DNA of 8,369 nt from Pedococcus sp. (GTDB lineage Bacteria; Actinomycetota; Actinomycetes; Actinomycetales; Dermatophilaceae), in NCBI GenBank assembly GCA_025936615.1, contig JAICSZ010000069.1, positions 1 to 8,369 of the forward strand, in the 5' to 3' direction. A program made the position numbers and the translations under genes. Below the pieces are notes generated by a model that saw nothing but the letters and a program-made list of their open reading frames with translations, did no database searches and was not told the origin of the DNA. The first letter of the stretch is position 1, and the number at the start of each line of letters is the position of its first letter. Below, piece after piece: positions 1 to 6,171 of the stretch.

Positions 1-1
1 T

Positions 2-262
2 CGGGGCCGCCTCGCCGTCGAGGATCAGCACGTCGAACGTGGCGTTCTCGACCGCCTCGATCACCGCAGCGGCGGTGGCGCACTCGCGCCACGAGGTGAC
101 CTCGACGTCGCGGGCCGGGCGCCGGCCGACGTTGACCCGGACGGCGTCGCGGGTGGTGATGTCGTCGCTGTACAGCAGCACCGAGATCGGGTGCGACGAG
201 GACGACCCGGAGGGGTCTTCGGCGGCGCCGGACCCGGTGGCGGTGGCGTGCGAAGCGGTCAT
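2..262 (-). CDS. response-regulator receiver-domain protein, N-terminal part (cut by window edge)
   Basis: Only the first 87 codons are inside the window; the gene continues past the left edge. It starts with ATG at 262-260. The first ~25 residues are a Ser/Thr/Ala-rich lead-in. Then comes a beta strand ending in an acidic pair ([10 protein letters not shown], residues 25-34) and, about 48 residues later, a second hydrophobic strand ending in an aspartate ([11 protein letters not shown]82). This spacing and pattern match a CheY-like receiver fold: the acidic pair would bind Mg2+ and D82 would accept the phosphate. Whether a DNA-binding output domain follows cannot be seen. The gene is divergent from ctaE, with under 100 bases between the starts, so control of the respiratory operon is possible but inferred. 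No Shine-Dalgarno sequence is obvious before the ATG; a TAGCAT box lies 7 bases upstream, fitting a leaderless transcript. The receiver call rests on the fold pattern alone; a degenerate, unphosphorylated receiver is also possible. Confidence 0.6.
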   Translation of the reverse strand, partial: MTASHATATGSGAAEDPSGSSSSHPISVLLYSDDITTRDAVRVNVGRRPARDVEVTSWRECATAAAVIEAVENATFDVLILDGEAAP

Positions 263-269
263 GGCGACG

Positions 270-275
270 ATGCTA
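270..275 (-). promoter_or_regulatory. possible -10 box for the receiver-domain gene
   Basis: Read on the minus strand the hexamer is TAGCAT, which fits the actinobacterial TAnnnT -10 pattern. It ends 7 bases before the A of the ATG at 262, so transcription would start at or next to the start codon. No good -35 hexamer lies at 17-18 bases; a TTGACC at 286-281 is too close (5 bases) to serve. This is a guess from spacing only. Confidence 0.3.
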
Positions 276-344
276 CCGGCGGTCAATTTCGGCCCGCGAC
301 ATACCCTTCGGGGGGTCGACGGTGTGCCGGGTGGCGAATGTGGC

Positions 345-350
345 AATAAT
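345..350 (+). promoter_or_regulatory. possible -10 box for ctaE and the operon
   Basis: AATAAT is the only AT-rich hexamer in the GC-rich gap between the divergent genes. It ends 7 bases before the GTG at 358, which would make ctaE leaderless from that GTG. The -35 region is poor. If this box is used, the in-frame ATG at 349 and GTG at 322 could not be translated from this transcript, because they lie in or upstream of the promoter. Confidence 0.35.
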
Positions 351-357
351 GGCGCAC

Positions 358-1023
358 GTGGCGACAGCATCTGCAGTGACCTCGCAGCCCCCGAGCAAGC
401 CCAGGACCATCCCAGGACACGGTCCGGTGTCCCGTCCCAACATGGTCTCGGTGGGCACGATCGTCTGGCTCTCCAGCGAGCTGATGTTCTTCGCGGGCCT
501 GTTCGCGATGTACTTCACGATCCGCTCGGTCGCTCCGGACCTGTGGTCCACCGAGACCAAGATCCTCAACGTGCCCTACGCCTCGGTGAACACGCTGATC
601 CTGGTGGTCTCCTCGGTGTGGTGCCAGCTTGGCGTGCACGCCGCCGAGCACGGCAAGTCCCACCGCGGCAACGCCAGCCTCCTTGCGTTCAAGGAGTGGG
701 GCATGCGCGAGTGGTACGTCCTGACGTACCTCTTCGGGGCGGTCTTCGTGTCCGGCCAGGTGCTCGAGTACGCGGAGCTCACCTCCGAGGGAATCACCCT
801 GTCCGCCAACGGCTACGGCTCGGTCTTCTACATGACCACCGGCTTCCACGCGATGCACGTGACCGGCGGGCTGATCGCCTTCCTGCTGATCATCGGCCGG
901 ACCTTCACCACCCGCCACTACAGCCACGCCCAAGCCGCGGGCGCCGTGGTGACCTCCTACTACTGGCACTTCGTCGACGTCGTGTGGATCGCGCTGTTCT
1001 TCACGATCTACGTGCTGAAGTGA
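358..1023 (+). CDS. ctaE: cytochrome c oxidase subunit III (CtaE)
   Basis: This is subunit III of the aa3 oxidase, a membrane subunit that flanks subunit I and stabilises the enzyme during proton pumping. The 221-residue protein has five predicted membrane helices (about 32-54, 76-96, 117-139, 155-178, 203-220), the short form usual in Actinobacteria, which lacks the first two helices of the mitochondrial protein. Family signatures are visible: [14 protein letters not shown] (40-53) with the conserved helix glutamate E41, [11 protein letters not shown] (161-171) and [10 protein letters not shown] (201-210). It leads the operon, with qcrC 61 bases downstream. The start is uncertain: GTG at 358 gives MATASAV, which I prefer because of the AATAAT box just upstream. 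ATG at 349 or GTG at 322 would add 3 or 12 residues, and none of the three has a convincing ribosome site. The product assignment is firm. Confidence 0.96.
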   Translation: MATASAVTSQPPSKPRTIPGHGPVSRPNMVSVGTIVWLSSELMFFAGLFAMYFTIRSVAPDLWSTETKILNVPYASVNTLILVVSSVWCQLGVHAAEHGKSHRGNASLLAFKEWGMREWYVLTYLFGAVFVSGQVLEYAELTSEGITLSANGYGSVFYMTTGFHAMHVTGGLIAFLLIIGRTFTTRHYSHAQAAGAVVTSYYWHFVDVVWIALFFTIYVLK

Positions 1024-1072
1024 GCCACCCGATGGCCGCCACCGCCTCCCCGCCCTGCCCGAACCGACTGAC

Positions 1073-1076
1073 AGGA
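1073..1076 (+). promoter_or_regulatory. ribosome binding site of qcrC
   Basis: AGGA lies 8 bases upstream of the GTG at 1085. This supports that GTG, rather than a codon further in, as the qcrC start; it also keeps the full signal-anchor segment. Confidence 0.6.
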
Positions 1077-1084
1077 CCGCTCCC

Positions 1085-1864
1085 GTGAACGCACTGGCCG
1101 CGCGGCGCCGGCACCCAGCCGCCATCGTCATCCTGCTGTTGCTCGGGCTGGTCGTGACCGGCTTGGCGTACTCCGCGTTCGCGCCCCGGCAGGCCCAGGC
1201 CGCCACCTCCGCCCAGGACCAGGTGCAGGAGGGACACAAGCTGTTCCTCGCGAACTGCGCCACCTGCCACGGGCTGGAGGCCCAGGGCACCAAGGACGGC
1301 CCCAGTCTCGCGGGCGTCGGCGCCGCCGCCGTCGACTTCCAGGTCGGCACCGGGCGGATGCCGCTGGCCGGGCCCACTGTCCAGGCCCAGCGCAAGGAAG
1401 TCCACTTCACCAACGACGAGATCGCCTCCCTGGCCGCCTACGTCGCGTCCCTGGCCCCCGGGCCTGCCGTTCCCGACGCGAAGTACACCAACGGCGAGGA
1501 CGCCGACCCGGGCAAGGGCGGCGAGCTGTTCCGGGTCAACTGCGCCATGTGCCACAACTACGCAGGCTCCGGCGGCGCGCTCACCCGCGGGAAGCATGCC
1601 CCGTCGCTCAAGGACGTGGAGGGCAAGTACGTCTACGAGGCCATGGTGAGCGGTCCACAGTCGATGCCGGTGTTCAACGACCAGAACATCGACCCGAAGT
1701 CGAAGAACGACATCATTGCCTACCTCAACACCATGCAGGCCACGCCGAACCCCGGACTGACGCTCGGCAGCCTCGGCCCGGTCCCCGAGGGCCTGTTCGC
1801 CTGGGTCTTCGGGCTCGGCATCATGATCGGCTTCGCGGTCTGGCTCGGGAGGCGGGCCGCCTGA
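1085..1864 (+). CDS. qcrC: dihaem cytochrome c subunit of the bc complex (QcrC)
   Basis: QcrC is the c-type cytochrome of the actinobacterial bcc complex. It takes electrons from the Rieske centre and hands them to the oxidase within the supercomplex, so no soluble cytochrome c is needed. The 259-residue protein has an N-terminal membrane segment (about 12-33), then two cytochrome c domains facing outside. Haem sites are C58-A-T-C61-H62 and C153-A-M-C156-H157. Likely axial methionines are M92 (GRMPL) and M194 (SMPVF). A C-terminal helix (about 236-254) ends in GRRAA and anchors the tail. The paired CXXCH sites and the two anchors are diagnostic of this family. GTG start at 1085 has AGGA 8 bases upstream. 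Its TGA shares one base with the ATG of qcrA, implying translational coupling. Haem attachment requires a cytochrome c maturation system that is not in this window. Confidence 0.97.
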   Translation: MNALAARRRHPAAIVILLLLGLVVTGLAYSAFAPRQAQAATSAQDQVQEGHKLFLANCATCHGLEAQGTKDGPSLAGVGAAAVDFQVGTGRMPLAGPTVQAQRKEVHFTNDEIASLAAYVASLAPGPAVPDAKYTNGEDADPGKGGELFRVNCAMCHNYAGSGGALTRGKHAPSLKDVEGKYVYEAMVSGPQSMPVFNDQNIDPKSKNDIIAYLNTMQATPNPGLTLGSLGPVPEGLFAWVFGLGIMIGFAVWLGRRAA

Positions 1865-2979
1865 TGGACCAGGGACAGGACGACGCGATGAGCACACAGG
1901 ACGGGCACGGCAGCGACGTCGCCCGCCACGGCGACGGCTACGGCGCCACGGCGGTCCGGCTCGACCAGGGCCACGTCGAGGTCTCGGCGGACCTCGCGGA
2001 GCGCTTCGCGAACCCCGGGCTGCCACCCCACACGCCCCGCATGGGCGACATCGACTCCGCTGCGGCCAGGCGGTCGGAGCGGCAGGTGGCCACCCTGTTC
2101 GGGCTCTCGATGCTCGGCACGATCGTCTTCCTCGTCGCCTACTTCGCGATCGACCAGCACGCCACCGCGTTCATCCCGGGCATCGGCAAGACGGACCTCT
2201 ACCACGTGGTCCTCGGTGTCTCCCTCGGGATCTCCCTGCTCGGTATCGGCGTCGGCGCCATCCACTGGGCCAAGACGCTCATGCCTGACGTGGAGATGGT
2301 CGAGGAGCGCCACACCCTGCGGGCCTCGCAGGACGACCGCGACCGGGCGGTCGCGGGCTTCGTCGAGGGTGGCGAGACCTCCCAGCTCAACCGTCGCCCG
2401 GTGCTGCTGATGAGCTTGGGCGGCGCCCTGGGGCTGTTCTCCCTGCCGCTGCTGCTCCAGCTCGTGGGTGGGCTCGGCTCGGTCAACATCGACGAGCTCA
2501 AGCACACCATCTGGAAGAAGGGCGACAAGCTCGTCCGCGACCCCGAGAAGACGCCCATCCGGGCCGACCAGGTGACGATCGGCTCGGTCTTCCACGTCCT
2601 GCCCGAGTCCATCAAGGACTCCGAGCACCCGCTGGAGGACAAGGGCAAGGCGGCCGTGCTGCTGATGCGCCTCGACCCCAACGACATCAAGGTCAAGAAG
2701 GAGCGCGACTGGGGCCACGACGGCATCGTCGCCTACTCCAAGATCTGCACCCATGTCGGCTGCCCCGTCGGACTCTACGAGCAGACCACGCACCACCTCC
2801 TCTGCCCGTGCCACCAGTCGACCTTCGACGTGACCGAGGACTGCAAGGTCATCTTCGGCCCCGCCAAGCGGCCGCTGCCCCAGCTGAAGATCACCGTCGA
2901 CGACGACGGGTACCTCATCGCGGACGCGCCGTTCGACCAGCCCGTAGGACCGAGCTTCTGGGAGCGTGACCGCAAGTGA
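1864..2979 (+). CDS. qcrA: Rieske iron-sulfur subunit of the bc complex (QcrA)
   Basis: QcrA carries the 2Fe-2S cluster that accepts the first electron from menaquinol at the Qo site of QcrB and passes it to QcrC. The protein is 371 residues. It has a polar N-terminus, three membrane helices (about 75-95, 112-135, 180-203) and an external Rieske domain. Three helices, rather than one, is the actinobacterial form. The cluster motifs are C295-T-H297-V-G-C300 and C314-P-C316-H317: ligands C295, H297, C314 and H317, with C300 and C316 expected to form the disulfide. The ATG at 1864 overlaps the qcrC stop by one base and has GGGAGG 11 bases upstream. An in-frame ATG at 1888 (MSTQDG) has AGGA 7 bases upstream and would remove eight residues; either start is credible. 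Open reading continues upstream of 1864 only in the shadow of qcrC. The GTG of qcrB overlaps the stop. Confidence 0.96.
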   Translation: MDQGQDDAMSTQDGHGSDVARHGDGYGATAVRLDQGHVEVSADLAERFANPGLPPHTPRMGDIDSAAARRSERQVATLFGLSMLGTIVFLVAYFAIDQHATAFIPGIGKTDLYHVVLGVSLGISLLGIGVGAIHWAKTLMPDVEMVEERHTLRASQDDRDRAVAGFVEGGETSQLNRRPVLLMSLGGALGLFSLPLLLQLVGGLGSVNIDELKHTIWKKGDKLVRDPEKTPIRADQVTIGSVFHVLPESIKDSEHPLEDKGKAAVLLMRLDPNDIKVKKERDWGHDGIVAYSKICTHVGCPVGLYEQTTHHLLCPCHQSTFDVTEDCKVIFGPAKRPLPQLKITVDDDGYLIADAPFDQPVGPSFWERDRK

Positions 2980-4706
2980 CCTCCGAGTCCCACACCTCCA
3001 CCCCGGTCGACCGCCTGCGCCGCCACGACCGCGAGGCTAAGCCACCCACCAACCCCGCACTCAAGGGCGTCGGGGGCGTGGCCGGTTGGCTCGACGACCG
3101 CACCGGTGCCTCCAAGCCCTTCGGCTACCTCCTGAAGAAGGTCTTCCCCGAGCACTGGTCCTTCATGCTCGGCGAGGTCGCCATGTACTCGCTGATCATC
3201 TGCCTGCTGTCTGGGACGTTCCTGACGTTCTGGTTCGTGCCGAGCGCCAGCCAGGTGGTCTACGACGGGTCCTACATCCCGCTCAAGGGCGTGATGGTGT
3301 CGGAGGCCTACCGCTCCACGTTGGACATCTCCTTCGACATCCGTGGCGGGCTGGTCATCCGCCAGATCCACCACTGGGCCGCCTTGATGTTCATCGTGGC
3401 CCTGTCCGTGCACATGCTCCGGGTGTTCTTCACCGGCGCGTTCCGCAAGCCCCGCGAGATCAACTGGGTGATCGGCACCCTGTTGTCGATGCTCTCGATC
3501 GTGGAGGGCTTCGCCGGCTACTCCCTGCCGGACGACCTGCTGTCCGGCACCGGCCTTCGCGCGGCGGTGGGCTTCATCGAGTCCATCCCCATCGTCGGGT
3601 CCTACCTCGCCTACCTCGTCTTCGACGGCGCCTTCCCGGGTGAGGCGATCATCCCGCGCCTGTACTCCGTCCACATCCTGTTGCTCCCCGCGATCCTGGT
3701 CGGCCTGTTCACGGTGCACATCGGCTTGGTGTTCCTGCAGAAGCACACCCAGTTCCCGGGGCCCGGACGCACCAACGACAACGTCGTCGGCTTCCCCGTG
3801 ATGCCGGTCTACGCCGCCAAGGCGGGCGGGTTCTTCTTCGTCGTCTTCGGTGTCACCGCCCTCATCTCGGGCCTCGTGACGATCAACCCGATCTGGGCCT
3901 ACGGCCCCTACGACACCTCCCAGATCACTGCCGGCTCACAACCCGACTGGTACATGGGCTTCGCCGACGGTGCCTTGCGCCTGATCCCCGGCTTCTTCGA
4001 GTTCACCGCGTTCGGCTTCACGTTCTCGATGAACGTCTTCATCGGTGCGATCCTGCTGATCCCGGTGATGTACACCCTGATGGGCGCCTACCCGTTCCTC
4101 GAGCGGTGGGTGACCGGTGACCGGCGCGAGCACCACCTGCTCGACCGCCCGCGCAACAACCCGACCCGCACCGGGCTGGGCATGGCCGGCCTGACGTTCT
4201 ACGGCGTGCTGATGTTCGCCGCCGGCAACGACATCATCGCCGTGGTGATGCACATGTCGATCAACGACATCACCCACATCCTGCGCCTGCTGGTGTTCGT
4301 CGGGCCGGTCATCGCCTACTGGGTCACCAAGCGGATCTGCCTGAGCCTGCAGCGCCGCGACCGCGACCTGGTCCTCCACGGCCGCGAGACGGGGCACATC
4401 ATCCGCACGGCGACCGGCCGCACCTTCGAGCGCCACGAGCCGCTCGACGAGTACACGAGGTGGCCCCTCGTGCAGCACGAACAGCACCGGCCGCTCGAGC
4501 TGGCCGAGGCGGCGGACGGCAACGGCGTGGCCTCCCCCACGGCCCGCAAGGACAAGCTCCGGGCGCGGCTGTCACGGTTCTACTTCACCGACCGCGTCGA
4601 GCCGGTGACGCCCACCGAGCTGGCTGCCGCGCACCACGACGGGCACGGCCACGAGGCGATCGAGGCCGGCGAGGGCCGTCCGGAGCTGGAGCCGTCCGAG
4701 CGCTGA
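2976..4706 (+). CDS. qcrB: cytochrome b subunit of the bc complex (QcrB)
   Basis: QcrB is the membrane core of the bc complex, with haems bL and bH and the Qo and Qi menaquinone sites. The 576-residue protein shows eight predicted helices (about 66-88, 127-152, 165-185, 228-254, 284-304, 350-371, 402-425, 433-452). Haem ligands fit H132/H146 in helix B and H233/H248 in helix D; the 14-residue gap in helix D is the spacing of b6f-like and Gram-positive cytochromes. The Qo motif is PDWY (323-326), replacing the mitochondrial PEWY. Residues from about 455 form a long hydrophilic tail ending in a His/Glu-rich stretch (HHDGHGHE, 553-560), comparable to the extended C-terminus of other actinobacterial QcrB proteins. 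GTG start at 2976 overlaps the qcrA stop by four bases (GTGA), with GGAG 11 bases upstream. In mycobacteria this subunit binds the drug Q203. No break in the frame was seen. Confidence 0.97.
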   Translation: MTSESHTSTPVDRLRRHDREAKPPTNPALKGVGGVAGWLDDRTGASKPFGYLLKKVFPEHWSFMLGEVAMYSLIICLLSGTFLTFWFVPSASQVVYDGSYIPLKGVMVSEAYRSTLDISFDIRGGLVIRQIHHWAALMFIVALSVHMLRVFFTGAFRKPREINWVIGTLLSMLSIVEGFAGYSLPDDLLSGTGLRAAVGFIESIPIVGSYLAYLVFDGAFPGEAIIPRLYSVHILLLPAILVGLFTVHIGLVFLQKHTQFPGPGRTNDNVVGFPVMPVYAAKAGGFFFVVFGVTALISGLVTINPIWAYGPYDTSQITAGSQPDWYMGFADGALRLIPGFFEFTAFGFTFSMNVFIGAILLIPVMYTLMGAYPFLERWVTGDRREHHLLDRPRNNPTRTGLGMAGLTFYGVLMFAAGNDIIAVVMHMSINDITHILRLLVFVGPVIAYWVTKRICLSLQRRDRDLVLHGRETGHIIRTATGRTFERHEPLDEYTRWPLVQHEQHRPLELAEAADGNGVASPTARKDKLRARLSRFYFTDRVEPVTPTELAAAHHDGHGHEAIEAGEGRPELEPSER

Positions 4707-4741
4707 GCACCCGCCCGTGACGCCACCGCGCCGCACACGAG

Positions 4742-4775
4742 GTATGCCGCCTGCTCACCTGAGCGGGCGGCATAC
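4742..4775 (+). terminator. strong hairpin after qcrB, probable operon terminator
   Basis: A perfect 10-bp inverted repeat (GTATGCCGCC and GGCGGCATAC) is extended inward by five more pairs, one of them T-G, around an ACCT loop, giving a 15-bp stem. It begins 35 bases after the qcrB stop. No T-tract follows, as is common for actinobacterial terminators. Its right arm also contributes to a possible -10 box for the next gene, so it could be an operator or an attenuating structure instead. Confidence 0.65.
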
Positions 4776-4776
4776 T
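4771..4776 (+). promoter_or_regulatory. possible -10 box for the metallopeptidase gene
   Basis: CATACT matches the -10 consensus at four of six positions and ends 8 bases before the GTG at 4785, again consistent with a leaderless start. It sits on the right arm of the hairpin, so terminator and promoter would overlap. No clear -35 was seen. Confidence 0.3.
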
Positions 4777-4784
4777 CATGTCCC

Positions 4785-5135
4785 GTGGTGCACATGGATG
4801 CTGCGGAGTTCGAGGAGGCGGTGGGCGACGCCCTCGACGAGGTGCCCTCGGAGCTGATGGCGCTGCTCGACAACGTCGTGTTCCTCGTCGAGGACGAGCC
4901 GCCCGCCGAGGACCCAGACCTGCTGGGGATCTACGACGGCACGCCGCTGACCGAGCGGGGGGACGGCTGGGCCGGTGCGCTGCCCGACCGGATCACCATC
5001 TTCCGCGGGCCGCTCTCGCGGATGTGCGAGGACCGCGAGGAGCTGCTCGACGAGATCGCGATCACCGTGGTGCACGAGATCGCCCACCACTTCGGCATCG
5101 ACGACGCCCGCCTGCACGAGCTGGGCTGGGGCTGA
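4785..5135 (+). CDS. small metallopeptidase-family protein (zincin-like, DUF1025 type)
   Basis: The 116-residue acidic cytoplasmic protein has no signal or membrane segment. Near its end it carries the zinc-binding motif of a zincin, H97-E98-I-A-H101, inside HEIAHHFGIDD (97-107), the signature of the minimal metallopeptidase family formerly called DUF1025 (Zincin_1). H97 and H101 would bind zinc and E98 would activate water. The third ligand is not certain; the HFGIDD aspartates are candidates. Full length is typical for the family, whose substrates are unknown, so protease activity is only inferred. Start choices are GTG 4785, GTG 4788 and ATG 4794; no ribosome site precedes any of them, and a CATACT box 8 bases before 4785 favours a leaderless start there. 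It is followed immediately by the convergent lipoprotein gene, with only 7 bases between the two stops. Confidence 0.88.
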   Translation: MVHMDAAEFEEAVGDALDEVPSELMALLDNVVFLVEDEPPAEDPDLLGIYDGTPLTERGDGWAGALPDRITIFRGPLSRMCEDREELLDEIAITVVHEIAHHFGIDDARLHELGWG

Positions 5136-5149
5136 GCGGGCCTCAGCCC
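5129..5149. terminator. bidirectional terminator hairpin between convergent genes
   Basis: GGGCTGAG and CTCAGCCC form an 8-bp perfect stem around a five-base CGGGC loop. It covers the stop codons of both the metallopeptidase gene (plus) and the phosphoesterase gene (minus). Being symmetrical, it could end transcription from either side. Confidence 0.6.
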
Positions 5150-6171
5150 ACACGCAGACCCAGGAGCTCGGAGACCGACGGCGCGGCGGCCGCCTTGCGC
5201 GGACCCGGCGCTCCGGCCGCCTCGGCGAGCAGCCGGGCCAGGGCGAAGTGGTCCAGCGTGGCGTGCACCCGTCGCTCGTGCAGGTCTGGGTGTGCGAGAA
5301 CGGTGAGGACGCGGTTGCCCGCGTGGTGGTCGTCCTCGTCGGCAGTCAGCACGACCAGGAGCCGGCCGGTCGTCCAGTCGGGTCCGGACTGCACGCGACG
5401 CATCCACTCGGCGAACCAATCATCGGCGCTGGCCAAGGAGCAGTCGTGCGCGTCGTGGCACAGGTCGGGCAGGACCATCCCGACGGAGGGCAGCGTGCCG
5501 GCCGTGATCGCAGCCGGCAGCGCGGTCAGCGGCTGGTCGAATCGGCGACAGGCGGCGCGCTCGTCGCGGAAGTAGGCCCACGGGTTGTGCTTCACGGCAT
5601 AGCGGCCGGCAGCGACGAGCTGGCAGGTCGAGGTCATGCCCTCTGCATAGACCCGTGCCGTGCGTCCGCGGGCCAGGGCCAGCCCGAAGACCGAGGCACC
5701 CCTCAGCGGGTGCTCTGCCGGGTCGTCGTCGTCATGCACCCCGTAGGTGCTTCCCCCCACCATGGCGAGGTAGTTGGGCAGCGACGGGTGTGTGACGGCG
5801 GTGTACTCGGCGGCGACGGCGTAGCGCCGACCCAGCCCCACGGCATACGGCATCTGTGCGGACATCTGGTCCGCCGAGTGGTTCTCCACCACGAACACGA
5901 GCACCTTGTCGACCCGCGGTGTCGCCGGCGCCGGCGGCGTCGTGGTCGCGGTGCCAGCGGTCGGCGCGGAGGAGGTTGCCCCTGGCGTGCCGGCGGCGGT
6001 GATGGACGTGCCGGAGCCGACCGTCGTGGCCGTGGTCGGTGCGCCCGCGGACCCGGTGCACGCCGCGAGGCCCAGCGCCACCACGAGGGCCGCGCACGCT
6101 GGCCCCAGCCGTCGGCAGGGGCTCAGACGAGCGCGCTCTGCTTCTGCCACTGGCTGAACGAGTACTGCCAC
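5143..6171 (-). CDS. phosphoesterase-family lipoprotein (phospholipase C / acid phosphatase superfamily)
   Basis: This is a probable secreted, lipid-anchored hydrolase of phosphate esters; the substrate is unknown. With the start used here it has 342 residues. A signal sequence ends in the lipobox LAAC (C38), followed by a Thr/Ala/Pro-rich linker (about 41-85). The catalytic domain starts at VLVFVVENHS (90-99), whose E96-N97 match the metal-binding pair of the family. THPSLPNY (127-134) probably contains the nucleophile (S130). Further signatures are KHNPW (194-198), HDAHDC (239-244) and TADEDD (276-281), where D278-E279 would bind metal. Residue roles are inferred by analogy with Francisella AcpA-type enzymes. 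The start is uncertain: GTG at 6171 has GAGGG 9 bases upstream but overlaps the L,D-transpeptidase gene by 49 bases. GTG at 6150 gives a more usual signal peptide (overlap 28) without a ribosome site. It is probably co-transcribed with, and translationally coupled to, that gene. Confidence 0.82.
   Translation of the reverse strand: MAVLVQPVAEAERARLSPCRRLGPACAALVVALGLAACTGSAGAPTTATTVGSGTSITAAGTPGATSSAPTAGTATTTPPAPATPRVDKVLVFVVENHSADQMSAQMPYAVGLGRRYAVAAEYTAVTHPSLPNYLAMVGGSTYGVHDDDDPAEHPLRGASVFGLALARGRTARVYAEGMTSTCQLVAAGRYAVKHNPWAYFRDERAACRRFDQPLTALPAAITAGTLPSVGMVLPDLCHDAHDCSLASADDWFAEWMRRVQSGPDWTTGRLLVVLTADEDDHHAGNRVLTVLAHPDLHERRVHATLDHFALARLLAEAAGAPGPRKAAAAPSVSELLGLRVG

Noticed and set aside
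39..1088. Long plus-strand open frame across the receiver gene and ctaE
   Set aside because: It is out of frame with ctaE, has no recognisable domain, and is Arg/Pro-rich in the way shadow frames of GC-rich genes are.
1549..1863. N-terminal extension of qcrA into qcrC
   Set aside because: The added stretch is Arg/His-rich, overlaps the second haem domain of qcrC, and precedes a properly placed ATG.
1720..3746. Long minus-strand open frames opposite qcrA and qcrB
   Set aside because: They mirror strongly supported genes, are rich in Asp, Glu, Gly, His and Arg with no domain, and arise from high GC at third codon positions.
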